Shown here in pieces: positions 48,074 through 58,782 of a stretch of DNA of 64,000 nt (position 1 is its first letter; every line of letters begins with the position of its first letter). The translations under genes and the position numbers were made by a program. The notes under the pieces are model-generated. The model saw nothing but the letters and a program-made list of their open reading frames with translations, did not search any database and was not told where the DNA came from. This DNA is from Pseudomonas sp. MMS21 TM103 (GTDB taxonomy: Bacteria; Pseudomonadota; Gammaproteobacteria; Pseudomonadales; Pseudomonadaceae), in contig NZ_JAJISP010000001.1 of the NCBI RefSeq assembly GCF_022132145.1, positions 1,488,001 through 1,552,000 on the forward strand, in the 5' to 3' direction.

Positions 48074-48098
48074 GTTACCTCGGCCGGGCAGCGGTAAC
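48074..48098 (-). promoter_or_regulatory. GTTAC-N15-GTAAC palindrome upstream of the small RNA
   Basis: Pentamers GTTAC (48074-48078) and GTAAC (48094-48098) about 100 bp upstream of the -24 element, where an enhancer site belongs. A related palindrome sits upstream of gbdR. Resembles the inverted-repeat sites reported for CbrB; assignment is inference. Confidence 0.55.
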
Positions 48099-48215
48099 AT
48101 CTGGGCGGCAGGTAGCGGTCGGTGGTGGGGTCATTGGGCGGGACGCGGTGAGGTGGTGAGCAGGTGGCTGGCCTGGCTCGGCGCGGTTGTCCGGCGGATG
48201 GCCGGCACAACGGCA

Positions 48216-48240
48216 TAAAAAAGGGAGCCAAAAGGCTCCC
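48216..48240 (-). terminator. Intrinsic terminator of the glyA-sox-purU-fdhA unit
   Basis: On the minus strand GGGAGCC-TTTT-GGCTCCC followed by T6. It lies 52 bp past the fdhA stop and protects the small-RNA promoter from read-through. Confidence 0.92.
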
Positions 48241-48291
48241 GCAAGACTGGCGCCGCCCACACGCGGGAGCGGCCCAGGTTAGGCATTTGAC

Positions 48292-49491
48292 TTAAGCGGC
48301 GCTGAACAGCTTGTGCGGGTCGATGACGAATTTCTTCGGCACGCCGGCGTCGAACTCGTGGTAGCCGTTGGGCGCCTGGTCCAGGCTGATGACCTGCACC
48401 CCGACCACGTCGGCGATATTGATCCGGTCCCACATGATCGCCTGCATCAGCTGGCGGTTGTACTTCATCACCGGGGTCTGACCGGTGTGGAAGCTGTGCG
48501 ACTTGGCCCAGCCAAGGCCGAAGCGAATGCTCAGTGCACCCTTCTTCGCCGCGGCATCGACCGCGCCTGGATCTTCGGTGACGTACAGGCCGGGGATACC
48601 GATCTTGCCGGCAACGCGAACCACGCCCATCAACGAGTTGAGCACGGTGGCCGGAGCCTCGTGCTGCACCCCTTCGTGGCCATGACCGCGGGCTTCGAAG
48701 CCCACCGCATCGATGGCGCAATCGACTTCAGGCTCGCCGAGCAGGGCGGCGATCTGTTCGTGCAGCGGGGTGTCCAGGGTCAGGTCGGCGATCTCGAAGC
48801 CCTGGGCCTTGGCATGCACCAGGCGCACCGGGTTGACGTCGCCGACGATGACCACGGCGGCGCCGAGCAGGCGGGCGGAGGCGGCAGCGGCCAGGCCGAC
48901 CGGACCGGCACCGGCGATATACACCGTGCTACCCGGGCCGACGCCGGCGGTGACCGCGCCGTGGTAGCCGGTCGGCAGGATGTCGGACAGGCAGGTCAGG
49001 TCGCGGATCTTCTCCATCGCCTTGTCGCGATCCGGCAGCTTGAGCAGGTTGAAATCGGCGTAAGGCACCATGGCGTATTCGGCCTGGCCACCAGTCCAGT
49101 CGCCCATGTCGACGTAACCGTAGGCGCCGCCGGGACGTGCCGGGTTGACCGACAGGCAGACGCCGGTGTGTTGTTCCTTGCAGCTACGGCAGCGGCCGCA
49201 AGCCACGTTGAACGGCACCGAGACCAGATCGCCGATCTGCAGGTTCTCGACGTCACGACCTTTCTCGATTACTTCGCCGGTGATCTCGTGGCCCAATACC
49301 AGGCCGGTTTGTGCGGTGGTACGGCCGCGCACCATGTGCTGGTCGGAACCGCAGATGTTGGTGGAGACAACTTTCAGGATGACCGCGTGCTCGATCTTCT
49401 TGCCGCGCGGATCCTGCATTTTTGGATAGTCGATCTTTTGTACTTCGACCTTGCCTGCGCCGAGGTAGACGACGCCACGATTACCGGACAT
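48292..49491 (-). CDS. fdhA: Glutathione-independent formaldehyde dehydrogenase
   Basis: 399-aa zinc alcohol-dehydrogenase-family enzyme oxidising formaldehyde to formate with tightly bound NAD. It has catalytic zinc Cys in STNICGSDQHMVRG, GHEITGEV, a structural Cys set (CGRCRSCKEQHTGVC) and the PdFDH-type insert PARPGGAYGYVDMGDWTGGQ. Nucleotide motif GAGPVGLAAAASA. It clears formaldehyde released by betaine, dimethylglycine and sarcosine demethylation. Last gene of the sox unit. Confidence 0.95.
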   Translation of the reverse strand: MSGNRGVVYLGAGKVEVQKIDYPKMQDPRGKKIEHAVILKVVSTNICGSDQHMVRGRTTAQTGLVLGHEITGEVIEKGRDVENLQIGDLVSVPFNVACGRCRSCKEQHTGVCLSVNPARPGGAYGYVDMGDWTGGQAEYAMVPYADFNLLKLPDRDKAMEKIRDLTCLSDILPTGYHGAVTAGVGPGSTVYIAGAGPVGLAAAASARLLGAAVVIVGDVNPVRLVHAKAQGFEIADLTLDTPLHEQIAALLGEPEVDCAIDAVGFEARGHGHEGVQHEAPATVLNSLMGVVRVAGKIGIPGLYVTEDPGAVDAAAKKGALSIRFGLGWAKSHSFHTGQTPVMKYNRQLMQAIMWDRINIADVVGVQVISLDQAPNGYHEFDAGVPKKFVIDPHKLFSAA

Positions 49492-49611
49492 TGGATGTTC
49501 TCCTTTGTTGTTGTGGATACAAAGGCGCGGCCAACGGCCACGCGGCCTTGCACTGGAGCTTTTCGAGGTGTTGCTGGCGCGATAGGGCAGTGCGGGACTG
49601 CCCTCAGCGGG

Positions 49612-50475
49612 TTAAGCGTGCAGCACCACGGTGCGGTTGGCGTTGAGGAACACCCGCCGCTCGAGGTGGTAACCGATGGCCTTGGCCAGGGTCTGGCATT
49701 CGATGTCGCGGCCCTTGGCAACCAGGTCTTCGGGGTAGTGGGCGTGGTCCACCGACTCCACGCCCTGGGCGACGATCGGCCCCTCGTCGAGGTCGTTGTT
49801 GATGTAGTGGGCGGTGGCGCCGACCAGCTTGACGCCCTTCTGGTACGCCTGGTGGTAGGGCTTGGCGCCCTTGAAACCGGGTAGCAGCGAGTGGTGGATG
49901 TTGATCGCCCAGCCATCCAGCTTGCGGCACAGTTCCGGCGAGAGCACCTGCATGTAGCGGGCGAGTACCACCAGCTCGGCGCCGGTGTCCTCGATCACCT
50001 GCATCACCTTGCGCTCCTGCGCCGGCTTGTCGTTCGGGTCGAGGGGAAAGTGGTGATAGGGAATCCCGTGCCAGCGTGCCAGCGGCTCCAGATCGGGATG
50101 GTTGGACACCACCGCCACCACGTCCATGGCCAGGTGGCCGATGCGCTGGCGATAGAGCAGGTCGTTCAGGCAGTGATCGGCCTTGCTCACCATCAGCACC
50201 ACCTTGGCTCGATAGCCCGGCGGGGTCAGCTCGGTGTGCATGCCAAAGGGGGCGAGACGCTCGACCAGGCCAGCGCGGAAGGCCTGCTCGTCGAAGCCCT
50301 CCGGCTGGCGAAATTCGACGCGAATGAAGAAGCGCGAAGACAGGCGGTCATCGAACGAATGGTGCTCGGTGACGTAACAGCTCTGCTCGAACAGAAAGCG
50401 CGTCACCGCATCCACGGTACCGAGCACGCTCGGGCAGTGGGCGGTGAGGATCCAGGTATCGGGGGTGCGGCTCAT
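49612..50475 (-). CDS. purU: Formyltetrahydrofolate deformylase
   Basis: 287-aa enzyme: an N-terminal ACT-like domain (about 5-80) and C-terminal formyltransferase fold with NIHHSLLPGFKGAKPYHQAY (catalytic Asn/His) and HYINNDLDEGPI (catalytic Asp). It hydrolyses 10-formyl-THF to THF and formate, keeping folate free when sarcosine oxidase and SHMT load it with one-carbon units. It lies between soxG and fdhA, same strand. Confidence 0.95.
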   Translation of the reverse strand: MSRTPDTWILTAHCPSVLGTVDAVTRFLFEQSCYVTEHHSFDDRLSSRFFIRVEFRQPEGFDEQAFRAGLVERLAPFGMHTELTPPGYRAKVVLMVSKADHCLNDLLYRQRIGHLAMDVVAVVSNHPDLEPLARWHGIPYHHFPLDPNDKPAQERKVMQVIEDTGAELVVLARYMQVLSPELCRKLDGWAINIHHSLLPGFKGAKPYHQAYQKGVKLVGATAHYINNDLDEGPIVAQGVESVDHAHYPEDLVAKGRDIECQTLAKAIGYHLERRVFLNANRTVVLHA

Positions 50476-50511
50476 TTCGATCTCCTGTGCAGCGCTAGGG
50501 CCGGGGTAATG

Positions 50512-51141
50512 TCAGGCCTTGATTGCCAGGCCGAATTCGGCGCTGGCGTCTTGCAGCCACAGCCAGATGTAGTCGGAGAAACTACGGCGCACCAATAGCT
50601 CCCAGGTCTCTTCGCCGGTGCGGCGAATCACCAGCTGGGTCTTGGCGAAGGTAGTGCCGACCGCCTTGCCGACCGGGAAGTTGCGCGGATGCACGTCATA
50701 GCTCGACGACTTCATCAGCAGCTCGCGGACTTTCGGCCCGGTCAGCTCGAGAATCGTCTGCCCACCGCTGACGTTGACCACCTGGATGTGCTGGCCGGCC
50801 AGCGCTTCGCGCAAGCTCTGTTCGGCGGCGAACTCTTCGCCGCTCGGCACGATCAGCAGCCACTCGTCCGGGCCCAGCCATTGCAGTGAGGTTTCGCCCT
50901 TGACCACCAGGCCCAGTGCGCCGGGCAGTTCCAGGCCGGTGGCCTTGTGTACGGCGCCGGCAAAGGCCGCGTCATGGCCATCGCCGCGCAGGGTCAGGTG
51001 ACCCAGCAGCTTTCTCTCGCGCAGGACGACGCCCGCGGTGCTCTTGCCCTTGCCCACCAGCTCATGCAAACCGGCGTGAAACAGCGGGGACTCGGCGCGC
51101 GCCGCATCGGGGCGCTGTTTGTAAACGTTTACTGTGCTCAT
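50512..51141 (-). CDS. soxG: Sarcosine oxidase gamma subunit
   Basis: 209-aa subunit of the heterotetrameric sarcosine oxidase with a GcvT-like fold; LQWLGPDEWLLIVP and SFSDYIWLWLQDASAEFGL are family landmarks. Structural role holding the beta/alpha interface. Order glyA-soxB-soxD-soxA-soxG matches other Pseudomonas. 86 bp separate it from soxA. Confidence 0.93.
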   Translation of the reverse strand: MSTVNVYKQRPDAARAESPLFHAGLHELVGKGKSTAGVVLRERKLLGHLTLRGDGHDAAFAGAVHKATGLELPGALGLVVKGETSLQWLGPDEWLLIVPSGEEFAAEQSLREALAGQHIQVVNVSGGQTILELTGPKVRELLMKSSSYDVHPRNFPVGKAVGTTFAKTQLVIRRTGEETWELLVRRSFSDYIWLWLQDASAEFGLAIKA

Positions 51142-51227
51142 GTTGTTCCGCCTGTCGTAGGTACGTCAGCGCTAATTCGTTGCTCGCCAGGCTCCAGCCT
51201 GCTGGGGCCTGGCGAGCGGTCGTGGTC

Positions 51228-54200
51228 TCAGACGTTCTGCTGCTCGCCTTTCGGGTCGAAGAACACCGAACTGACGATCTCGGCCTCGATCACCGTGCCA
51301 TCTGCCAGCGGCGCGAAAACCTTCTCGCCCATGCGCTTCAAGCCGCCTTTGACCAGGGCCAGGGCAAAGCTGTAACCCATGCTGGTACTGAAGTAGCTGG
51401 AGGTCACGTGGCCGACCATGCTCATCGGAATCGCCTGTTTGGCGTCGAACACCAGCTGCGCGCCTTCCGGCAGCACCGCGCGGCTGTTGACCGGCTTGAG
51501 GCCGACCAGTTGCTTGCGGTTCTCCTTGAGGCAGTCTTCACGGTTCATCCCGCGCCAGCCGATCCAGGAGAACGGCTTGGTGCGACCCACACACCAGCCC
51601 ATGTTGAGGTCGTCCGGGGTCACCGAACCATCGGTCTCCTGACCGACGATGATGAAGCCCTTCTCGGCCCGCAGCACGTGCATGGTTTCGGTGCCATACG
51701 GGGTCAGGTTGTACTTCTTGCCTGCCTCGACGATCTTTTCCAGCACGCCCATGGCGTAGTCGGCCTGCACGTTGACTTCGTACGACAGCTCACCGGTAAA
51801 GGAGATGCGGAATACCCGCGCCGGCACGCCGCCGACCTCGCCTTCCTTCCAGGTCATGAACGGGAAGGCGTCCTTGTCCAGGTCGATGTCGGTGACCTCG
51901 GCCAGCAGCTTGCGGCTGTTGGGTCCGGACAGGGTCATGGTCGCCCAGTGGTCGGTGACCGAGGTGAAGTACACCTTGAGATCCGGCCACTCGGTCTGGT
52001 GGTAGATTTCCAGCCACTGCATGACACGCGCGGCGCCGCCGGTGGTGGTGGTCATGATGAAGTGGTTATCGGCCATACAGGCCGTCACGCCGTCGTCGAA
52101 GACCATGCCGTCTTCCTTGCACATCAGGCCGTAACGGGCCTTGCCCACGTCCAGCTTGGTCCAGGCGTTGGTGTACACGCGATTGAGGAACTCGCGGGCA
52201 TCCGGACCCTGGATGTCGATCTTGCCCAGGGTCGAGGCATCGAGCAGGCCGACGCTGTCGCGTACCGCCTTGCACTCGCGGCCGACGGCGGCGTGCATGT
52301 CCTCACCGGCCTTGGGGAAGTACCAGGGGCGCTTCCACTGACCGACGTCCTCGAATTCGGCGCCATTTTTCAGGTGCCAGCTGTGCAGGGCGGTGTAGCG
52401 CACCGGGTCGAACAACGCACCGCAGTTGCGGCCGGCCACGGCGCCGAAGGTCACCGGGGTGTAGTTCGGACGGAACATGGTGGTGCCCATCTGCGGGATG
52501 CTGATGCCCAGCGAACGCGCGGCGATGGCCAGACCGTTGATGTTGCCCAGCTTGCCCTGATCGGTACCGAAGCCCAGCGCGGTGTAGCGCTTGACGTGCT
52601 CGACCGACTCGAAGCCCTCGCGGGTGGCCAGTTCGATACCGGCCGCGGTGACGTCGTTCTGCTGGTCGACGAATTGCTTCGGCGCCCGGGCGGTCGGCTT
52701 TTCGTGCGGCACCTGGAACAGTGCAATGCCCGGCTCTTCGTGATGGCCGAAGACTTTCGGCAGTTCGCCCGCGACCGGCTTGAAGCCCGCCTCGGTGGCG
52801 GCCTTGACGCCGGCTTCGAAGCCGTCGGCCAGCACATCGCCGAGGGCGAACACGCCGTTCATGGCACCGGCGCAGACGCGTGCCTGGAAACCCTCACCCG
52901 GCACGAAACCGAGGATGTCTTCGCGCCAGGTCGGCTTGCCGCCCAGGTGCGAGGCCAGGTGCACCACCGGGCTGTAACCGCCGGAGCTGGCGACCAGGTC
53001 GCAGTCCAGCCATTCGCCGGGACTGGTGACTTTATGTGCCTGCGTGTCGATGGCCGCGACGCGCGCCGCGCTGACGCGCTTGCTGCCACGCACTTCGATG
53101 ACCGCACTGCCGGTCAGGACGCGCAGGCCCTTGGCCCGTGCCTCCTCGACCCAGGCACCCCTGGGGTTGGCGCGCGCATCGGCGATGGCGACCACCTTGA
53201 TCCCGGCTTCCAGACAGTCCAGCGCTACGCGGTAGGCGTAATCGTTGGTGGTCGACAGCACCAGCTGCTTGCCGGGGGCCACGCCGTAACGGCGCACGTA
53301 GGTGGACACCGCGCCGGCCAGCATGTTGCCGGGCACGTCGTTGTTGCCATAGACCAGCGGACGTTCGTGGGCGCCGGCGGCCAGGACCACGCGCTTGGCG
53401 CGCACGCGGTGCAGGCGCTGACGCACCTCGCCCATCGGCGCGGCATCACCGAGGTGGTCGGTGCGACGCTCGTGGATGGTGAGGAAGTTGTGGTCGTGAT
53501 ACCCGTGCACGGTCGAGCGCGGCAGCAGGGTCACTTCCGGCATCTTCTGCAGTTCGGCGATGGCCTTGGCCACCCAGTCGGCGGCCGGCTTGCCGTCGAG
53601 AGTTTCGCGGCTGTCGAGCAGATGACCACCGAATTCTTCCTGCTCGTCGGCCAGGATCACCCGTGCACCGCTACGGCCGGCGGCCAATGCGGCGGCCAGA
53701 CCGGCGGCACCGCCACCGACGACCAGCACGTCGCAGTGCTGGTTCAGGTAGTCGTAGCTGTCCGGGTCGTTTTCCTTCGGCGAGCGGCCGAGGCCGGCGG
53801 CCTTACGGATGTACTTCTCGTAGGTCAGCCAGAGGTTCTGCGGGTACATGAAGGTCTTGTAATAGAAGCCCGGCGGCATCATGCCGCCGCCGACCTTGCC
53901 GAGAATGCCCATCAGGTCAGTGTTGACGCTCGGCCAGCCATTCACGCTGTTGGCCACCAGGCCGCTGTACAGGGCCTGCTGGGTGGCGCGCACGTTGGGG
54001 ATCTGAGTGGCTTCGCTGGCGCCTATCTGCAGCACCGCGTTCGGCTCTTCGGCGCCGGCGGCGACGATGCCGCGCGGACGCGAGTACTTGAAGCTGCGGC
54101 CGACGATATCGACGCCGTTGGCCAGCAACGCGGCGGCCAGGGTGTCGCCATGGAAGCCCTGATAGCTCTCACCGTTGAAGGTGAAGGTCAAGGGTTGGTT

Positions 54201-54245
54201 GCGGTTGATCCGGCCACCCTTGCTCAGGCGATTGATCTGACTCAT
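51228..54245 (-). CDS. soxA: Sarcosine oxidase alpha subunit
   Basis: 1005-aa subunit. The N-terminal ferredoxin-like part (about 1-110), NAD-binding pyridine-nucleotide domain (VVGGGAAGLAAALAAGRSGARV, about 175-196) and C-terminal aminomethyltransferase (GcvT) domain (about 600-1000) are all present. The GcvT part transfers the methyl-derived one-carbon unit to tetrahydrofolate. Overlaps soxD by four bases (ATGA). The opposite strand holds a 1136-codon shadow ORF with no domain. Confidence 0.96.
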   Translation of the reverse strand: MSQINRLSKGGRINRNQPLTFTFNGESYQGFHGDTLAAALLANGVDIVGRSFKYSRPRGIVAAGAEEPNAVLQIGASEATQIPNVRATQQALYSGLVANSVNGWPSVNTDLMGILGKVGGGMMPPGFYYKTFMYPQNLWLTYEKYIRKAAGLGRSPKENDPDSYDYLNQHCDVLVVGGGAAGLAAALAAGRSGARVILADEQEEFGGHLLDSRETLDGKPAADWVAKAIAELQKMPEVTLLPRSTVHGYHDHNFLTIHERRTDHLGDAAPMGEVRQRLHRVRAKRVVLAAGAHERPLVYGNNDVPGNMLAGAVSTYVRRYGVAPGKQLVLSTTNDYAYRVALDCLEAGIKVVAIADARANPRGAWVEEARAKGLRVLTGSAVIEVRGSKRVSAARVAAIDTQAHKVTSPGEWLDCDLVASSGGYSPVVHLASHLGGKPTWREDILGFVPGEGFQARVCAGAMNGVFALGDVLADGFEAGVKAATEAGFKPVAGELPKVFGHHEEPGIALFQVPHEKPTARAPKQFVDQQNDVTAAGIELATREGFESVEHVKRYTALGFGTDQGKLGNINGLAIAARSLGISIPQMGTTMFRPNYTPVTFGAVAGRNCGALFDPVRYTALHSWHLKNGAEFEDVGQWKRPWYFPKAGEDMHAAVGRECKAVRDSVGLLDASTLGKIDIQGPDAREFLNRVYTNAWTKLDVGKARYGLMCKEDGMVFDDGVTACMADNHFIMTTTTGGAARVMQWLEIYHQTEWPDLKVYFTSVTDHWATMTLSGPNSRKLLAEVTDIDLDKDAFPFMTWKEGEVGGVPARVFRISFTGELSYEVNVQADYAMGVLEKIVEAGKKYNLTPYGTETMHVLRAEKGFIIVGQETDGSVTPDDLNMGWCVGRTKPFSWIGWRGMNREDCLKENRKQLVGLKPVNSRAVLPEGAQLVFDAKQAIPMSMVGHVTSSYFSTSMGYSFALALVKGGLKRMGEKVFAPLADGTVIEAEIVSSVFFDPKGEQQNV

Positions 54246-54571
54246 GCCTTTTCTCCTGCCGCGCGGCTGGGCTGCTTCGCACTGGTCGGCTTAGCCGTCA
54301 CGCTCGGCTTTTCGCCAATCTTGTAGGTTTCGAAAATTTCGTAGCTGATGGTGTCGCGCGTGGCGTTGAAGTACTGCCGGCAACCGGCCGCGTGAATCCA
54401 CAGCTCGTGGTGAATGCCGCGCGGGTTGTCGCGGAAGAACAGGTAGTCGCCCCACTCCGCATCGGTGCAGGCATTCGGATCCAGCGGGCGCGGGATATGC
54501 GCCTGGCCAGCCGAGTGGAATTCCTCTTCGGAGCGCAGCTCGCCACAATGGGGACAGAAGATGTTCAGCAT
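54242..54571 (-). CDS. soxD: Sarcosine oxidase delta subunit
   Basis: 109-aa subunit. Zinc-binding Cys/His set at the N-terminus (MLNIFCPHCGELRSEEEFH) and AAGCRQYFNATRDT near the end complete the metal site. The C-terminal tail is Lys/Ser-rich and variable. Starts 15 bp after soxB and overlaps soxA. Confidence 0.94.
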   Translation of the reverse strand: MLNIFCPHCGELRSEEEFHSAGQAHIPRPLDPNACTDAEWGDYLFFRDNPRGIHHELWIHAAGCRQYFNATRDTISYEIFETYKIGEKPSVTAKPTSAKQPSRAAGEKA

Positions 54572-54586
54572 GTCGGATTTCTCCTG

Positions 54587-55837
54587 TTAGTGGGCGACGC
54601 CGGCAGCGCCGTGCTCGTCGATCAATGCACCGTTGTAGAAACGGTCCATGGCGAAGGGTTTGGCCAGTTCGTGCATTTCGCCTTTGGCCAGGCTGGCGGC
54701 GAATACGTGACCGGAACCCGGGGTGGCCTTGAAGCCGCCGGTACCCCAACCGCAGTTGAAGAACAGGTTCTGCACCGGGGTCTTGCTGATGATCGGGCAG
54801 GCGTCCGGCGTGGTGTCGACGATGCCGCCCCACTGCCGGTTCATGCGTACGCGCGACAGCACCGGGAACAGCTCGACGATGGCCTGCAGGGTGTGCTCGA
54901 TGGTCGGGTAGGAACCGCGCTGGCCGTAACCGACGTAACCGTCGATACCGGCCCCGATGACCAGGTCACCCTTGTCCGACTGGCTGATATAGCCGTGTAC
55001 CGCGTTGGACATGATCACGCTGTCGATGATCGGCTTAATCGGCTCGGACACCAGTGCCTGCAGCGGGTGCGACTCGATCGGCAGGCGGAAGCCGGCGAGC
55101 TTGGCCATGTGCCCGGAGTTACCGGCGGTGACCACACCGACGCGCTTGCCGCCGATGAAGCCCTTGTTGGTTTCCACGCCGATGACCACGCCGTTTTCCT
55201 TGCGGAAGCCGGTCACTTCGGTCTGCTGAATCAGGTCGACGCCTAGGGCGTCGGCGGCACGGGCATAGCCCCAGGCCACGGCATCGTGACGGGCCACGCC
55301 GCCGCGACGCTGCAGGGAGGCGCCCATCACCGGGTAACGGGTGTTCTTGCTGCAATCCATGAAGGGGATCAGTTCCTCGACCTGCTTGGCATTGAGCACC
55401 TCGCCATCGATACCATTGAGGCGGTTGGCACCGACCCGGCGCTCGATGTCGCGCATGTCTTGCAGGCTGTGACCGAGGTTGAACACGCCGCGCTGGGAGA
55501 ACATCACGTTGTAGTTGATGTCCTGGGACAGGCCTTCCCACAGCTTCATGGCGTGCTCGTAGAGGTGCGCCGACTCGTCCCACAGGTAGTTGGAACGGAC
55601 GATGGTGGTGTTGCGCGCGGTGTTGCCACCGCCCAACCAGCCCTTCTCGACCACCGCGACGTTCTTCACGCCGAATACTTTGGCCAGGTAGTAGGCCGTG
55701 GCCAGGCCGTGGCCGCCACCGCCGACGATGACCACGTCGTAAACCGGCTTGGGCGTCGGGTTGCGCCACATGCGCTGCCAGTTTTCGTTGTGGCTGAAGG
55801 AGTGCTTGAGCAGGCCGAAGCCGGAATAACGTTGCAT
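54587..55837 (-). CDS. soxB: Sarcosine oxidase beta subunit
   Basis: 416-aa flavoprotein subunit of the DadA-like family: FAD motif [20 protein letters not shown] (about 34-53), and [14 protein letters not shown] containing the region that carries covalent FMN (a His in related enzymes, at around residue 170: [13 protein letters not shown]). It performs the oxidation of sarcosine to glycine and a one-carbon unit. Begins 96 bp after glyA. Confidence 0.95.
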   Translation of the reverse strand: MQRYSGFGLLKHSFSHNENWQRMWRNPTPKPVYDVVIVGGGGHGLATAYYLAKVFGVKNVAVVEKGWLGGGNTARNTTIVRSNYLWDESAHLYEHAMKLWEGLSQDINYNVMFSQRGVFNLGHSLQDMRDIERRVGANRLNGIDGEVLNAKQVEELIPFMDCSKNTRYPVMGASLQRRGGVARHDAVAWGYARAADALGVDLIQQTEVTGFRKENGVVIGVETNKGFIGGKRVGVVTAGNSGHMAKLAGFRLPIESHPLQALVSEPIKPIIDSVIMSNAVHGYISQSDKGDLVIGAGIDGYVGYGQRGSYPTIEHTLQAIVELFPVLSRVRMNRQWGGIVDTTPDACPIISKTPVQNLFFNCGWGTGGFKATPGSGHVFAASLAKGEMHELAKPFAMDRFYNGALIDEHGAAGVAH

Positions 55838-55932
55838 CAGTGGGTACTCCTGATACGTAAAAACTTAACCATGGATGGCCTGTTCAGTCGGCGTAGGGGG
55901 GCAGGCGCCGCCCTACGATCCCGCTGACACGA

Positions 55933-57186
<1,254 letters not shown>

Positions 57187-57308
57187 CGCTGATCTCCTGC
57201 GGCACCAGGTTGTGGTGCATCTGTGTCGGAATCGGGGCTGAGCCCTTGTGCAGCCGATGGTATGACTCGCCCTGAAGCGCCAGATGCCTATGCACGCCAC
57301 GGGAGGTT

Positions 57309-57347
57309 GCGTTTGCGACATGCACGTTTGCGACAGGTCGCTGTCGC
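57309..57347 (-). promoter_or_regulatory. Cluster of TGTCGC repeats upstream of glyA
   Basis: On the minus strand two TGTCGC copies (ending at 57330 and 57315) plus a further degenerate copy (57313-57309), with inverted GCGAC copies at 57337-57347. Situated 120-160 bp before glyA. Matches hexamers near gbcB, sdaB and cbcV; a candidate GbdR region. Confidence 0.5.
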
Positions 57348-57392
57348 TAATGCCAATACCTGGCGACGGCCAGGCCAGAGCGGCTGCGGCCG

Positions 57393-58136
57393 TCAGCGCA
57401 GCCAGTATTCGCGCAGGGCCGCGAGCACGAGAAAGTGCCCGGGATAGAACAGATAGGCCCAGCGCCGGACCGGCGGTACGCGGATCTGCAGCGGTTGGCG
57501 CAGCAGCCAGAGCCCAAACAAGGGCGCCAAAGCGCAGCTGAGGATCACCGCCCAGGCGAAGGGCTCGCCGCGCGCCGCATCGACATAGAAGGGCGGCCAG
57601 TAATTGGCGATCAGGCTCAGCAGCAGCGGCCAGATCCAGGCCGGATGGGGTCGATTCAAGGCGTGGACGAAGGCTGCCGGCAGCAAGGCCCCGGCGAGGC
57701 CGAACATCAGCCAGGAATGGGCGGCCACGGCCAGCAGCAGGGCGCCCAGAGCCAGCCAGCGTGCCTGGCCATGGGGCTGCTGCACGCCGCTGGCAATCAG
57801 CAAACCGAGAACCAGGGTTGGCAGCACATTGAGTGATTGCGGCGCCTGTACCAGCAACCGGTACGGCCACTCGGAAATCAGCGCAAACGCCAACAGCAGG
57901 CCAAGGTAGCGCAGCGGTACCGGTGTGCGCGGGCGCGCTGACGGGCGCACCAGGTTGGCAGCGATGGCCAGGCAGAACAGCGGGAAGGCCAGGCGGCCGG
58001 GAATATAGAGGGCGTACAGCGGTGACCAGACATACCGTAGGTGGTCGATCAACATGCTCAGCAGCGCCAGCCACTTGAGCAGATCCAGCGCCACATCACG
58101 CGGGCGGCTAGCCAGAATAGGGGAAGAGGTCGGCAT
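57393..58136 (-). CDS. TraX-family membrane protein
   Basis: 247-aa polytopic inner-membrane protein with seven or eight hydrophobic segments. [19 protein letters not shown] near the N-terminus and the C-terminal [16 protein letters not shown] are landmarks of TraX, the F-pilin acetylase family. Chromosomal homologues with no conjugation genes are common in Pseudomonas, and their substrate is unknown. Its end lies near the glyA promoter, so transcription could influence it. Confidence 0.85.
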   Translation of the reverse strand: MPTSSPILASRPRDVALDLLKWLALLSMLIDHLRYVWSPLYALYIPGRLAFPLFCLAIAANLVRPSARPRTPVPLRYLGLLLAFALISEWPYRLLVQAPQSLNVLPTLVLGLLIASGVQQPHGQARWLALGALLLAVAAHSWLMFGLAGALLPAAFVHALNRPHPAWIWPLLLSLIANYWPPFYVDAARGEPFAWAVILSCALAPLFGLWLLRQPLQIRVPPVRRWAYLFYPGHFLVLAALREYWLR

Positions 58137-58250
58137 GGCGGCGCTCAGAGGTCATGGGTCATGGGTCATGCTAGACGTTAACCCAGGATCGCGGTCGCGG
58201 CCCCTGCCTTTATCACGCCAGCGCAACACCCGGTAGCGCTGGCGCTGTGA

Positions 58251-58550
58251 TCAGCCCTGCAGCTTGGCGTTGCAGCTGCTGGAGGCGGTCACCAGGCGCT
58301 GCTGCAGCGCCGGGTTGGGTTGTGACTGGCTACGCATCGCCTCCAGCTCTGCTGCACTGACCTCGCGGCTGACCTGCTCGGCCGCGCATTCGCAGAAGGC
58401 CTGCAGCAGTTCCTTGCTGTGGCTGGCTTGGGCGCCAGCGATGCACTCGTTAGCGAACTCGGTTTTGGCACCCTCGGGCCAGCCGGCGGCAGTCGCAGGC
58501 AGGGCAAAGGCCAGGGGAATGAAAAACGCAATCAGGTGACGGTAGTTCAT
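58251..58550 (-). CDS. Small secreted protein, unknown function
   Basis: 99-aa protein: Sec signal peptide (LIAFFIPLAFALPATAA, cleavage near residue 22) and a mature helical domain with four Cys (ECIAGAQ, FCECAAE and SSSC), probably two disulfides in the periplasm. AGGAATCC precedes the ATG. Not recognisable by name. Monocistronic and divergent from the threonine aldolase gene. Confidence 0.75.
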   Translation of the reverse strand: MNYRHLIAFFIPLAFALPATAAGWPEGAKTEFANECIAGAQASHSKELLQAFCECAAEQVSREVSAAELEAMRSQSQPNPALQQRLVTASSSCNAKLQG

Positions 58551-58782
58551 GGTGGATTCCTGTTCGGGGTCAATCACTGCGGCAAGTGCTGCCGGGGCCC
58601 TGGTTGTGAGGCTGTTTGCTTCCGTGAGTTCCTTATTGATTTGCCTGCCGTTGCCTGCCAACCATTCGCCGGTGCGGACAGCGCCTGGAGTAAACAAGAT
58701 GTCGCCACAGCGTGCCCCCCGCGACAGGCTGTGAGGGTAAAGTAGCGCCATGCGCCGATGACCTAACAAGAAGGAACGAACA

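Noticed and set aside
47893..48159. 88-codon plus-strand ORF (Cys/Phe-rich)
   Set aside because: Composition is the reverse of the A-rich small RNA and its promoter; no ribosome-binding site.
50916..54326. 1136-codon plus-strand ORF opposite soxA/soxD
   Set aside because: Mirror of the GC-rich sarcosine oxidase genes; His/Gln/Ala-rich with no domain and no ribosome-binding site.
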